This document shows positions 17,946 through 26,671 of a DNA stretch of 64,000 bases, piece by piece; positions within the stretch are counted from its first letter, which is position 1, and each line of letters starts with the position of its first letter. The stretch covers positions 3,038,001-3,102,000 of the forward strand of contig NZ_AP027141.1 of the NCBI RefSeq assembly GCF_027943945.1, read 5' to 3'. The translations under genes and the position numbers were made by a program. The notes under the pieces were generated by a model. The model was not told where the DNA came from and searched no databases. It was given only the letters and a program-made list of their open reading frames with translations. The DNA comes from Microbacterium terricola. GTDB lineage: Bacteria > Actinomycetota > Actinomycetes > Actinomycetales > Microbacteriaceae.

Positions 17946-20504
17946 TCAGAGGCGGCGACGCATCCGACCGATGACGGGCACGGCGCACGCCCCGGCGAGG
18001 CCCGCGAGGAGGCTCGTCGGCACGGCCGCCGGCATGGCGGCGAGTTCGGGGTCGGCGGGCGTCACCGGTCCGCTGAGTGCCCCGGCGGCCGCGCCCGACG
18101 CATCGGGATCGCCCGTACCGGAGGAGGAGGGGTCGCCCGAGAGTCCGCCCGAGCCCAGCCCGGACCCGTCGCCGGCGCCCGTCCCGGATCCGCCGTCGGC
18201 GCCCGGCTCGCCGGCAGGCTGATCGGGGAACTCCTCGGTGGGCGGCGGGGTCGCGGCGCCGGCCTCGATGGCCACGGCGGCGTTGAGCGCCTGCGTGCGC
18301 CAGCTGTCGGGGATCGGGGCGTAGCCGTCCGGCAGCTGGCCGAGGTCGACGCCGGGTTCCTGCCCGTTCGTCGCGGCGTAGCGGATGAACGTGGCGTAGC
18401 TCGATCGCACGGCTGCGTCGGCGATCGCCGGCGACGCGGCGGCGTACACCGGGACGGTGAGGGGGTACGCGGTGGCGGCCGCCTTCGCCGGCGCGGACTC
18501 GGGTGCGAACCCGTAGACCTGCGATTGGGTGGCGGCGGGCGTCATCGCGGCGGCCGCGGCGCGCATCGAGTCGGTGCCGGCCGAGACGAACCGGCCGGCG
18601 GGGTTGCGCAGCGCCGCCGTGTAGACCTGGTAGCGCGCAGCGGCGGAGGTGTCGGTCAGCCCGAGCACGCGCTGCTGGCCCGGCAGGTACCGCGCGGCCT
18701 TCTGATACTTGGGCACCGGAACGCCCAGCGGATCCCACGCGCCGAGCACCTGCCCGTCGCCGCGCAGTGTGAGGTACGCGCTGGTGGAGAAGTCCGTCAC
18801 GAACGGGCGCCACGTGATGAGGTCGATCGGACCCTCCGTGTCGGTCCCCTCCTGCACGACGGGATCCGCCTTCGGAAAGTCGTCGCGCGGCAGCGTGAGG
18901 GCGGCGCCGGAGGTGTTCGCCTTCGCCGTCGTGGCGCTCCACGGGTTCACCGTCATGCCCCACGGGTCGGCCTTGCCCTTGAGGAAGTCGACTGCGTCGG
19001 GGTCGCTGACGATGTAGGTCCAGTGGACCGTGGCCGCGTCGGATCGGCCCTGCGGCACGAGGATGTCGGACAGCGACGGCGAGACGAGTGACTGGTCCGC
19101 CCATTCCGGGTCGTTGATCGCCAGGAAGTCGGGGTCGTTCGTGAGCCCGCGCGGGTTGTAGACCCGCTTGCCGTCCGACAGGTGGCTCAGGTGCGTGCGG
19201 TCGGCGTACGTCGGCAGGGAGTCGACGTACGAGCTCGTGAGCAGCTTGGCGAGCAGCCGCGGTGTGAGCTTGAGATCCGTGAGCGGCAGACCCGCCCGCT
19301 GCTTCGACTCCTCCGACGCGGACTGCTTCGGCTCACGGTCGACGGCGAACGACACGGTCAGCCCGGTGAGCGCGATCGGCGCGTACTGCAGCGTGTCGGT
19401 CACCCCGTCTCCCGCGGCGAGCGGCTCGGTCGTGAGCGCCAGCGGCGCCGCACCGCCCGAGTTGGCGGCGATCAGCGCGTCGGATTCGACCCCCGTGAGC
19501 GCGGAGTAGATCGCGCCGCCCTTCGCGTTGCAGAGCGCCGGCTGCCACGACGAGATGGCCTGGCTGACGAGCTCACTGCCGGCGAGCTGACGCTCCGCTG
19601 CGCCGATCGGGCAGCGCAGGCCGAGCGCCTTGAAGTCGAGGCGCACCGCGATGCGGTGCTTCCACGCATCCCAGAAGAGACCGGACTGCGTGATGTTCGC
19701 CGAGCCGGAGTCGCTCGTCCCCCTGGGCACGATCACGAGCCAGCACGACTGACCGGAGACCGCGCCGTAGTCTGCGGTCACGGGGGTGCCGCAGCCGAGT
19801 CCGGGGGCCTGCAGGGCGGTCTGCACCTCGAACTTGACCGAGCCGGTGCCGTCCGCGCCCGACCCTGCCCAGGGCACCTCGTTGGTCGTGAGCGCGGTGA
19901 AGAACTCATTGGTGTTCAGGTCGACGGTGGAGTCGTGCTTTCCGTCGACGACCGACTCGACGACCTCGTTGGTCACCGAGCGGAACGGGATGCCGGTGTA
20001 GGTCGGGTTCGCGAAGCCGTCGCCGAAGACCGTGTACGGCTCGTCCTCCTTGGCGACGGTGTCGTCGCCGTCCCGGAATGCGTCGCGCGTGGTGCCGGGC
20101 GTCAGCGTCGCGCCGTACTGGCAGGTCGTCCGGTCGGGCGCGTTCACGTCGTCCGGGTCGTCCCCCCAGCACTGGAAGATCTGCAGGAAGTTCTGGCCGC
20201 CGGTCTGCTGGCTGGGCACGGTCGACTGCGCGGCTCCGGTCCAGCTCACCTGGATGCCCTGCGACACCAGGTCCTGCGTCTGCGACACCGTCACGGCGAG
20301 GTCGGGGAAGGGCGCGTTCTCGAGGTCGTCGTCCTGTGTCGCCGCGGTCACCGTCACGGCCGAGCCGTCCGCTGCGGCGGCCGAGGGTGCCGCGGCGATG
20401 CCCGCGAGCGACATGGTGCCGAACGTCAGGCCGGCGACGATCCCGCCCGCAAGGAGCGAGGGGATCCACGACGTGCGGGACGTGCGGGAAGACGGGCGAA
20501 GCAA
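17946..20504 (-). CDS. Large PstS-like surface protein with C-terminal anchor
   Basis: This protein of about 852 residues has a signal peptide, then a long unique N-terminal half (several Cys pairs, SCWLVIVPRG, LRCPIGAAERQ). A PstS-like region follows (DPDFLAINDPEW, AATVHWTYIVSD, FVTDFSTSAYLTLRGDG, PVYAAASPAIADAAVRSSYA), then a Gly/Ser/Pro/Asp-rich spacer and a final membrane segment with an RMRRRL tail. There is no LPXTG. The TTG at 20504 is chosen because AGGAG lies 8 nt upstream. A PHO-box-like site lies further up. It is probably a surface-exposed phosphate or phosphoester receptor held in the membrane; this is inference. Confidence 0.7.
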   Translation of the reverse strand: MLRPSSRTSRTSWIPSLLAGGIVAGLTFGTMSLAGIAAAPSAAAADGSAVTVTAATQDDDLENAPFPDLAVTVSQTQDLVSQGIQVSWTGAAQSTVPSQQTGGQNFLQIFQCWGDDPDDVNAPDRTTCQYGATLTPGTTRDAFRDGDDTVAKEDEPYTVFGDGFANPTYTGIPFRSVTNEVVESVVDGKHDSTVDLNTNEFFTALTTNEVPWAGSGADGTGSVKFEVQTALQAPGLGCGTPVTADYGAVSGQSCWLVIVPRGTSDSGSANITQSGLFWDAWKHRIAVRLDFKALGLRCPIGAAERQLAGSELVSQAISSWQPALCNAKGGAIYSALTGVESDALIAANSGGAAPLALTTEPLAAGDGVTDTLQYAPIALTGLTVSFAVDREPKQSASEESKQRAGLPLTDLKLTPRLLAKLLTSSYVDSLPTYADRTHLSHLSDGKRVYNPRGLTNDPDFLAINDPEWADQSLVSPSLSDILVPQGRSDAATVHWTYIVSDPDAVDFLKGKADPWGMTVNPWSATTAKANTSGAALTLPRDDFPKADPVVQEGTDTEGPIDLITWRPFVTDFSTSAYLTLRGDGQVLGAWDPLGVPVPKYQKAARYLPGQQRVLGLTDTSAAARYQVYTAALRNPAGRFVSAGTDSMRAAAAAMTPAATQSQVYGFAPESAPAKAAATAYPLTVPVYAAASPAIADAAVRSSYATFIRYAATNGQEPGVDLGQLPDGYAPIPDSWRTQALNAAVAIEAGAATPPPTEEFPDQPAGEPGADGGSGTGAGDGSGLGSGGLSGDPSSSGTGDPDASGAAAGALSGPVTPADPELAAMPAAVPTSLLAGLAGACAVPVIGRMRRRL

Positions 20505-20562
20505 CAGAGGACTCCTGAGAGTGAGCGCCGATCGGGTATGCCGGCGAGCCGAAGCTATGGGC

Positions 20563-20584
20563 GTGGATTGACATCTGGGTGAAC
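20563..20584 (-). promoter_or_regulatory. PHO-box-like direct repeat
   Basis: On the minus strand the unit GTTCACCCAGA is followed by the weaker unit TGTCAATCCAC in 11-nt register, about 60 nt upstream of the TTG start of the large PstS-like gene. The first unit is a strong match to the actinobacterial PhoP half-site. Confidence 0.5.
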
Positions 20585-20687
20585 GATTCGCCAACGAGGG
20601 CGGGGCCGATCATGGCGGATGGGTGCTGTCGTCAATGGCGCGCGGGAAACAGGGTTTGATCGGGGCTTTCAGCGGGCACGGCGATCG

Positions 20688-20704
20688 CCGGGGACGTGCC
20701 CCGG
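20688..20704 (-). terminator. Short GC hairpin downstream of pstS
   Basis: CCGGGG at 20688-20693 pairs with CCCCGG at 20699-20704 around a 5-nt loop, 18 nt after the pstS stop. There is no T-run, so termination is uncertain, but it separates pstS from the PHO-box promoter of the next unit. Confidence 0.35.
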
Positions 20705-20721
20705 AGGTCGGCGCGAGGGGA

Positions 20722-22377
20722 TCAGCTCTGCTGCGAGCCGCCTCTGCGCAATCGCCGAGAGGCGAGAGGAGGAACCACCATCGCCAGGACGAGGAGGATG
20801 CCGGCGGCCAGCATGAGCGTCTGCGGCGCGCCCCATTCGTCGCTCTCGAGGGTGAACGGAGCGGATGCGGCGACGGCCGTGCCTGTCGAGCCCGAGACGA
20901 GCGCCCCGTTGGAGTCGTAGACCGCTTCGCCCGAGCCACCGCCGGCGTCGCCGGATGCGTCGCCGCTCCCCCCGTCGCCGCCGGACCCGCCCGCGGCCGC
21001 GCCCGATCCGTCGCCGGACCCCGACCCGCCCGAGCCGGACCCGCCGGAGCCGGCACCGGCCGAGCTGCCGCCGGTGCCGCTGCCCGTCGTCGGGGTCTCC
21101 ACGGAGCCCGCGCCGGCGGTTCCCGTCGTGCACTGGTTGGGGCCCTTCCGATCGCAGTCGGCCGGCTGTGGGGCCGTCTTCGCGAGCTGGTTGCTGGAGG
21201 GGCTGTCGCCGGCCTTGAAGGTGGGGTTGTTGCACTTCGCGAGGTCGATGCCTGCGGAGCCGGCACCGGGGATGCGCTTGATCTGATCGGACCCGGCCAT
21301 CACCAGGTTCATCGGCAGCGGCGAGTAGCCGAGCGCCGCCGCCTGCTGCTGCCCCTCGCACAGGACGTAGCTGGCGAAGGCGCCGAGGGTGCGCCCCTTC
21401 TTCTTGGTGAAGACGTTCGTGGTCTCCGTCGGCACGATCATGTACGAGTAGCTCGACAGCGGGTACGCGCGCGGGTCGGTGCTGCCGTAGACGCCGTCGA
21501 GGATCTGCGTGAGGTAGTCCACCGACGACTCGTTGTCGTTGATCTTCGCCTTCAGCATCGCGACGGCGACGGACGACGCGGTCGGCTCGATGTAGTAGCC
21601 GGCCTCGTTCAGCACCTTCGCGACGGGGAAGCCCGACTTCAGCGCGTACGAGTACTCGACGTACGTGATCGCGCCCTCACCGTAGTTCTGGCTCACGTAC
21701 CCGGCGACGCCGAGCGAGCCGTTCTGCGCCTTCCCGCCCGACGGCGTCGGGAACTGCGAGGTCATGCCCGCCTTCCAGATGTCGGAGTGCGTCTTCGACA
21801 TCCACAGGGTGAACTGCGCCGACGAGCCGGACCCGTCCGACCGGACCACCGGCACGATCGTCCGGTCGGGCATCTTCAGTCCGGGGTTGTCGGCCTGGAT
21901 GGCCGCGTCGTTCCACTTCTTGATCGCGCCGGTGAAGATCTTCGTGATCGTGGTGCCCGACAGCCGCAGGTTCGTGACCCGCTTGCCGCCGATTTTCAGG
22001 TTGTACATGAACGACGTCCCGCCGGCGACGATCGGCATGTACGCATACTTCGTCGTCGGACGCTCGGGCGCCGAGTTGTCGGTCGGGTTCGTCTGGAACG
22101 GGATCTCGCTGATCGCGAAGTCGACGCGCCGGTTGATGAAGTCGGTGCGGCCGGCCGACGACCCGACACCCGAGTAGTTCACCGTCATCGCGTAGTTGGA
22201 CGCCACGTTGCGACGCCACTGGTCGAGGGCGTTCTGCGACCAGGTCGATCCGGAGCCGGAGATCCGGGTCCAGCTGTCGTCGGCGGTCGCGGGCACGCTG
22301 GTGAGCCCCGCGGCCATCACGAGGAGTCCGGCCAGCACCAGGGCGAGCCGGCGGAAGCGGGAAGGACGGCGGATCAC
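20722..22377 (-). CDS. pstS: Phosphate-binding protein PstS with a C-terminal membrane anchor
   Basis: This phosphate receptor has 551 residues, well above the usual 320-380. A signal peptide (ending near VPATA) precedes a full PstS domain: ISGSGSTWSQNALDQW, YSGVGSSAGRTDFINRRVDFA, VVRSDGSGSSAQFTLWMS and the GAITYVEYSYA block. A Gly/Ser-rich spacer of about 70 residues and a membrane segment with an RRLRR tail follow, in place of the usual lipobox. The GTG start at 22377 overlaps the pstA stop (GTGA). The extra length is a surface-display arrangement shared with the neighbouring large PstS-like protein. Confidence 0.92.
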   Translation of the reverse strand: MIRRPSRFRRLALVLAGLLVMAAGLTSVPATADDSWTRISGSGSTWSQNALDQWRRNVASNYAMTVNYSGVGSSAGRTDFINRRVDFAISEIPFQTNPTDNSAPERPTTKYAYMPIVAGGTSFMYNLKIGGKRVTNLRLSGTTITKIFTGAIKKWNDAAIQADNPGLKMPDRTIVPVVRSDGSGSSAQFTLWMSKTHSDIWKAGMTSQFPTPSGGKAQNGSLGVAGYVSQNYGEGAITYVEYSYALKSGFPVAKVLNEAGYYIEPTASSVAVAMLKAKINDNESSVDYLTQILDGVYGSTDPRAYPLSSYSYMIVPTETTNVFTKKKGRTLGAFASYVLCEGQQQAAALGYSPLPMNLVMAGSDQIKRIPGAGSAGIDLAKCNNPTFKAGDSPSSNQLAKTAPQPADCDRKGPNQCTTGTAGAGSVETPTTGSGTGGSSAGAGSGGSGSGGSGSGDGSGAAAGGSGGDGGSGDASGDAGGGSGEAVYDSNGALVSGSTGTAVAASAPFTLESDEWGAPQTLMLAAGILLVLAMVVPPLASRRLRRGGSQQS

Positions 22378-23651
22378 GGTGTCTCCTCTGAGGACGGAGC
22401 CGAGGGGGCGGGGTGGGAGGCGGGCACGGCGAGGTGGGCGGCGGCGCCGGCGGGCGGGCGCTGCGCCATCCGCACCGCGTCGCGGCGAGACGCGTCTGCG
22501 GCCGCCCGCTGCTGGCGGGGCGTCAGCCGCCCCGGTCCGCGGCCGCCGAGGATGCGGGCGATCGTGAAGAGCAGCAGCACCAGGAAGATCAGCGTCGCGG
22601 CCGCGCCGAAGCCGCGCGCGATCATGTTGGGCTCGGGCGACTTGACCATGTCGAAGCCCTGCAGCGGCAGCGAGATCATCGGCCCGGAGAACGGGTTGAG
22701 GTTCATGACTGCCGTCACCCCGGAGGTGAGGAGGACGGGCGAGGTCTCGCCGACGCCGCGGGCGGTGCCGAGGATGACGGCGGTGACGAGGCCCGACCGT
22801 GCGGTGGGGAGGACGACGTGCCACACCGTGCGCCACCGGGATCCGCCGAGCGCGTAGGACGCCTCGCGGAGGTTGCCGGAGACGAGGCGCAGCACGACGT
22901 CGGACGCACGGATCACGATGGGCAGCATCATCACCGTGATCGCGATCGACGCCGCGAAGCCGGACTTCTCGTGGGTGACGAGCGTGATGATCGCCGCGTA
23001 CACGAACAGGCCGGCGACGATCGAAGGCAGCGCGGTCATCGCGTCGGACACGGTGCGGACGAATCGCGCGAACCGGCCCCCGATCTCGTTCATGAACACC
23101 GCGGTGGTGATGCCCAGCGGGATCGTGATCGCGAGCGCGATGCTGATCTGGATGAGGGTGCCGACGATCGCATGCAGGATGCCGCCCACGTCGAGGGGGT
23201 CCAGCGGCCCGGCGAACTCCATCGTCTCGGTGAAGAAGTTGAGATGGCTCATCGCGGGGATGCCGCGGATGAGCGCGTAGGCGACGACGAAGATCAGGGC
23301 GCCGATGAGGATCAGCCCCGCGCTGTAGAGCAGCGCCGTCATCACCCGGTCGGCGACGGCCTGACGGTCGCTGCGCAGGGAGACGAGGAAGGCGAAGATG
23401 CCGACGAAGGCGAGGTAGGCGACGACCGCCCATCCGACCGCACCGGTCATCGGCGTGAACCACCCGAACAGCAGAGTGGCCAGGGCCACGGCTGCGGCGA
23501 GCGCGCCGATCACGTTGAACCGGTCGTCCAGGGTGCCGCTGCGGACGATGCGGCGCTCCCCGACCTCCGTGTCGCCGGGGTCGGGCAGGTGGGTGCGTCC
23601 TGGCCGGACCGCCGGCTCGGTGTGCACGTCGGAGAGCGTCATGTCACGCAT
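22374..23651 (-). CDS. pstA: Phosphate ABC transporter permease PstA
   Basis: This 425-residue permease has extra N-terminal membrane segments (GALAAAVALATLLFGW, GWAVVAYLAFVGIFAFL) before the conserved PstA core. The core includes GGILHAIVGTLIQI, AMTALPSIVAGLFV, the EAA-type loop REASYALGGSRWRT and GTARGVGETSP. The C-terminal tail of about 60 residues is Pro/Ala/Arg-rich. ATG 23651 overlaps the pstC stop by 8 nt; a second ATG at 23642 would start just after that stop and is equally possible. Confidence 0.92.
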   Translation of the reverse strand: MRDMTLSDVHTEPAVRPGRTHLPDPGDTEVGERRIVRSGTLDDRFNVIGALAAAVALATLLFGWFTPMTGAVGWAVVAYLAFVGIFAFLVSLRSDRQAVADRVMTALLYSAGLILIGALIFVVAYALIRGIPAMSHLNFFTETMEFAGPLDPLDVGGILHAIVGTLIQISIALAITIPLGITTAVFMNEIGGRFARFVRTVSDAMTALPSIVAGLFVYAAIITLVTHEKSGFAASIAITVMMLPIVIRASDVVLRLVSGNLREASYALGGSRWRTVWHVVLPTARSGLVTAVILGTARGVGETSPVLLTSGVTAVMNLNPFSGPMISLPLQGFDMVKSPEPNMIARGFGAAATLIFLVLLLFTIARILGGRGPGRLTPRQQRAAADASRRDAVRMAQRPPAGAAAHLAVPASHPAPSAPSSEETP

Positions 23652-24696
23652 CCGTCTCTGCGCCCGAGCGCGACCGGGCGACGATCTGCGACGCGGTGAA
23701 GTTGATGATGAGGGTGATGAGGAAGAGCACCAGGCCGGCTGCCATGAGGGCCGACAGTCCGAACTCGCTCGCCTCGCCGTAGCGCAGCGCGATGAGCGCG
23801 GACACCGAGTTCGATCCCGTCTTGAGCACCTGCCAGTTGATCTCGAAGATGGGCGAGATGATCATGTAGATCGCGATCGTCTCGCCGAGGGCACGGCCGA
23901 GACTCAGCATGGTGCCGCCGATGATGCCGCCGCGTCCGAACGGCAGCACGACGGTGCGGATCATGCCCCAGCGCGTCGACCCGAGCGCGAGGGCGCCTTC
24001 GCGCTCTCCGACCGGAGCCTGCGAGAACGCCTCGCGCATCACCGATGTCTGGGTGGGCACCACCATCAGCGCGACGACGATGCCGGCGATGAACGCCGAC
24101 GACGTGAACGCGCTCGCATCGGTCAGCCGATTGCCGTCGGCGTCGGTGACGGCGAAGATCGGGATCCACGCGAAGTACGTCGAGATCCACTGCGCCACCG
24201 GGATGACGTTCGCCTGCAGGAAGAACACGCCCCACAGTCCGTAGACCACGCTGGGGACGGCCGCCATCAGGTCGACGAGAGTGATGAGCGCCGACTTCGG
24301 CCCTTCCGGCAGGATCTCGCTGATGAGCAGGGCGGTGCCGAGCCCGAGCGGCACCGAGAGCGTCAGGGCGATGAGGGCGATCGACACCGTTCCGAACAGC
24401 ACCGCCGCGATGCCGAACTCCTGCGTCTCCGGCGACCACTGCTGCTCGGTGAAGAACGAGAAGCCGGCGACCCGCAGAGCGTCGCCCGCCCGGAAGGCGA
24501 GGAAGATGCCGACCGCGAGCATGATCCCGACGGTGATCCCGCCGGCAGCGAAGCTCACGGTGCGGAAGGCGCGATCCGCACCGGACGGGCGGGACTTCAG
24601 GTCGCGGCGCGTGGCCGCCGCGAAGGCGTCGTCGTCCGACACCGGCAGGACGGTGGTCTGTTCGTCGTCTCTGCGGACGTCGAGGTCGAGGCTCAC
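23644..24696 (-). CDS. pstC: Phosphate ABC transporter permease PstC
   Basis: This 350-residue permease is the partner of PstA. It has a cytoplasmic N-terminal arm, about six membrane segments, the PstC block AAVPSVVYGLWGVFFL, the EAA-type loop REGALALGSTRWGM and GRALGETIAIYMII. It is the first gene of the Pst locus, and a PHO-box-like repeat lies about 91 nt upstream of the GTG start. Gene order pstC-pstA-pstS differs from the common pstSCAB order. Confidence 0.93.
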   Translation of the reverse strand: MSLDLDVRRDDEQTTVLPVSDDDAFAAATRRDLKSRPSGADRAFRTVSFAAGGITVGIMLAVGIFLAFRAGDALRVAGFSFFTEQQWSPETQEFGIAAVLFGTVSIALIALTLSVPLGLGTALLISEILPEGPKSALITLVDLMAAVPSVVYGLWGVFFLQANVIPVAQWISTYFAWIPIFAVTDADGNRLTDASAFTSSAFIAGIVVALMVVPTQTSVMREAFSQAPVGEREGALALGSTRWGMIRTVVLPFGRGGIIGGTMLSLGRALGETIAIYMIISPIFEINWQVLKTGSNSVSALIALRYGEASEFGLSALMAAGLVLFLITLIINFTASQIVARSRSGAETDA

Positions 24697-24786
24697 GCGA
24701 GCACACCGGGGCGCGGCACAGCGGACATCAGGTTCCTTCGGGTGGAAGATCGACCGGAGCGAGTGGGCGCCTCACGGTCGTTGATC

Positions 24787-24808
24787 AGCGTGGACCCGCT
24801 CGGTGAAC
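24787..24808 (-). promoter_or_regulatory. PHO-box-like direct repeat upstream of pstC
   Basis: On the minus strand GTTCACCGAGC is followed by GGGTCCACGCT in 11-nt register. The first unit matches the PhoP half-site well; the second is degenerate. It lies in the 172-nt gap between the kinase stop and pstC, where the pst promoter is expected. Confidence 0.5.
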
Positions 24809-24868
24809 GCAGGGCGTCCGGCGGGCGAAGGACGGCCGTCTGCGGTGTTGACGAGGCGTTCCGCGCGC

Positions 24869-26671
24869 TCATGGGGTGGGCACCGGGGTCGGCGACGGAG
24901 ATGGCGCGTGGGTGGGCGTGGCGCTCGGAGTCGGCGCGGTGGTCGGCGGGGGTGTCGGGGAGGGGGATGCTGCGGGCGCGGCCCGCAGGACGGTCACGGT
25001 GGCGCCGAGACGGATGGATGCGCCCGCCGCGGGGTCCGTCCCCAGCACCGCGCCGTGGGCGGCCTCTGCGCCTGCCGTCTCCGCGAACACCACGACGAAG
25101 CCGGCCTCCTCGAGGGTCGCGGTCGCGCGTTGCGGCGACGACCCGGCCACCGGCGGCACCGCGTTGAAGCCGGACGCCACGACGAGGGAGACCGCGCCGC
25201 CGCGGGCGAGGCGGGCTCCGGCTCCGGGCGACGAGCTCAGCACGGTCTCGGCCCGGCGCGGGGAATCCGCCTGCGACAGCTCGCCCACCACGAACCCCGC
25301 CTCGGCGAGGGCAGCGCGTGCCGCAGCCAGGGTCAGGGTGCGCAGGTCGGGCACGCTGGTCGTGGCCGGGTCCGCCGGACCGCCGGTCGTCGGCGCGACC
25401 GTGCGGGACGCGGTCGGTGTGGCGGATGCCCGCGGCGCCGTCGGCGAGGGGGAAGCGACCGCGACCGACGGCGCGGTCGCGGCGGCGTAGAAGATCGCCG
25501 CGGCGATCCCCGCCGCCGCGAGCCCCCCGACCGCCCACGCCCATCCCGCGCGCCCACCCCTCGTGCCGAGATCACGTGATCTCGGCGAGCGCACATGTCC
25601 TGGTGCGCCATTGCGGGTGATCTCGTCGAGATCACGTGATCTCGCCTCAGCGGGGGTGAGGTTGGTGCGGCCGAGCACCTTCGTCACGTCGGTGCGCGAG
25701 ACCGGCACGGGGCGGGCGGCGGGCAGTGCGGCCGCCGCGGCGAGCGCCGCCCGCATCTCGTCGGCCGACGCGAACCGGTCGGCCGGGCTCTTCAGCATCG
25801 CGCGCACCACCACCCGATCGAGCGCCCGGGGGATACGGGGGTCGGTCACCGACGGCACCGGTGGTGGGGCCTCGACGTGGGCGCGCATTGTCTGCGCCGC
25901 GTCTGCGCGCTCGAACGGCGGGCGTCCGGTCAGCGCGAAGTGCAGCACCGCGCCCGCCTGGTAGAGATCGCCGCGCTCGTCGACCGGCTCGCCGCGGGCC
26001 TGCTCGGGCGACACGTAGTTCACGTTGCCGAGGACGCCGGTCCGTCCGTCCTCCGTCGCATTCAGGATGCTGGAGGCAACCAGAGCCGCCTCGCCGGCGG
26101 CGTCGGCCGACCCGAAGTCGAGCAATCGCACGCTCGCGAGCGACAGCACCCCGTCGACATCGACGGCCACCGTGATGTTGGACGGCGACACGTCGCGGTG
26201 GATGATGTCGGCCGCATGCAGGGCGGTCAGCGCCCGCAGCAGGCCTTCGCCGACCGCGACGGCGTCGGCGGCGGAGAGCGGTCCGTGGCGCTCGACATGC
26301 TCGGCCAGACTCACGCCCTCGGCCAGGTCGAGAGCGATCCAGACGACCGGGTCGGCCGCGTCGCCGTCGATGCCGGCATCCACGACCCCGACGAGGTGCG
26401 GATGCCGGACGCCCCGCATCCGCTCCGCCTCACCGAGGAACGCCGCCCTGGCGTCGGCGCGACGCGCCAGATGGGGATGCAGCGTCTTCAGCGCGACCGA
26501 AGCGCCCGTCTCCCCGTCGACGGCGGCGAAGACCGAGGCCGAGCCGCCCGAGCCCAGCAGCGGGCCGAGCTGGAAGCGCCCCGCCAGCAGGCCCGGAGCA
26601 CGGGTGGGCCCACCCGCACCGGCGGGCCCACCCGCACCGACGTCCGGTGAGTTCTCACCATCCGTCGGCAC
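24869..26671 (-). CDS. Membrane Ser/Thr protein kinase with PASTA domains
   Basis: About 600 residues form a cytoplasmic eukaryotic-type kinase, a linker, one membrane segment (about 375-399) and extracellular PASTA repeats with a Pro/Thr/Ser tail. Kinase motifs are the Gly-loop GSGGSA (40-45), Lys62 in VALKT, HRD (158-160), DFG (185-187) and SPEQ. Two PASTA units are visible (SVPDL...GFVVGEL and AVPPV...GFVVVFA). PASTA kinases sense muropeptides or lipid II and control wall growth. GTG 26671 is chosen because GGAG lies 7 nt upstream. The juxtamembrane linker is partly encoded by a palindromic element (25566-25644). Confidence 0.9.
   Translation of the reverse strand: MPTDGENSPDVGAGGPAGAGGPTRAPGLLAGRFQLGPLLGSGGSASVFAAVDGETGASVALKTLHPHLARRADARAAFLGEAERMRGVRHPHLVGVVDAGIDGDAADPVVWIALDLAEGVSLAEHVERHGPLSAADAVAVGEGLLRALTALHAADIIHRDVSPSNITVAVDVDGVLSLASVRLLDFGSADAAGEAALVASSILNATEDGRTGVLGNVNYVSPEQARGEPVDERGDLYQAGAVLHFALTGRPPFERADAAQTMRAHVEAPPPVPSVTDPRIPRALDRVVVRAMLKSPADRFASADEMRAALAAAAALPAARPVPVSRTDVTKVLGRTNLTPAEARSRDLDEITRNGAPGHVRSPRSRDLGTRGGRAGWAWAVGGLAAAGIAAAIFYAAATAPSVAVASPSPTAPRASATPTASRTVAPTTGGPADPATTSVPDLRTLTLAAARAALAEAGFVVGELSQADSPRRAETVLSSSPGAGARLARGGAVSLVVASGFNAVPPVAGSSPQRATATLEEAGFVVVFAETAGAEAAHGAVLGTDPAAGASIRLGATVTVLRAAPAASPSPTPPPTTAPTPSATPTHAPSPSPTPVPTP
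25566..25644. repeat. Paired palindromic element inside the kinase gene
   Basis: The palindrome CGAGATCACGTGATCTCG occurs at 25567-25584 (20 bp if flanking C/G are counted) and again at 25627-25644. A third half-copy GTGATCTCG lies at 25617-25625, and an inner hairpin GCGCAC (25589-25594)/GTGCGC (25603-25608) sits between them. The unit is in frame and translated as part of the linker before the membrane segment. Its structure is that of a REP/BIME-type element. Confidence 0.75.

Noticed and set aside
25566..25644. The CACGTG palindromes as binding sites for a regulator
   Set aside because: They are inside a coding sequence, doubled, and joined to a nested hairpin; a REP-type insertion explains more of the pattern.
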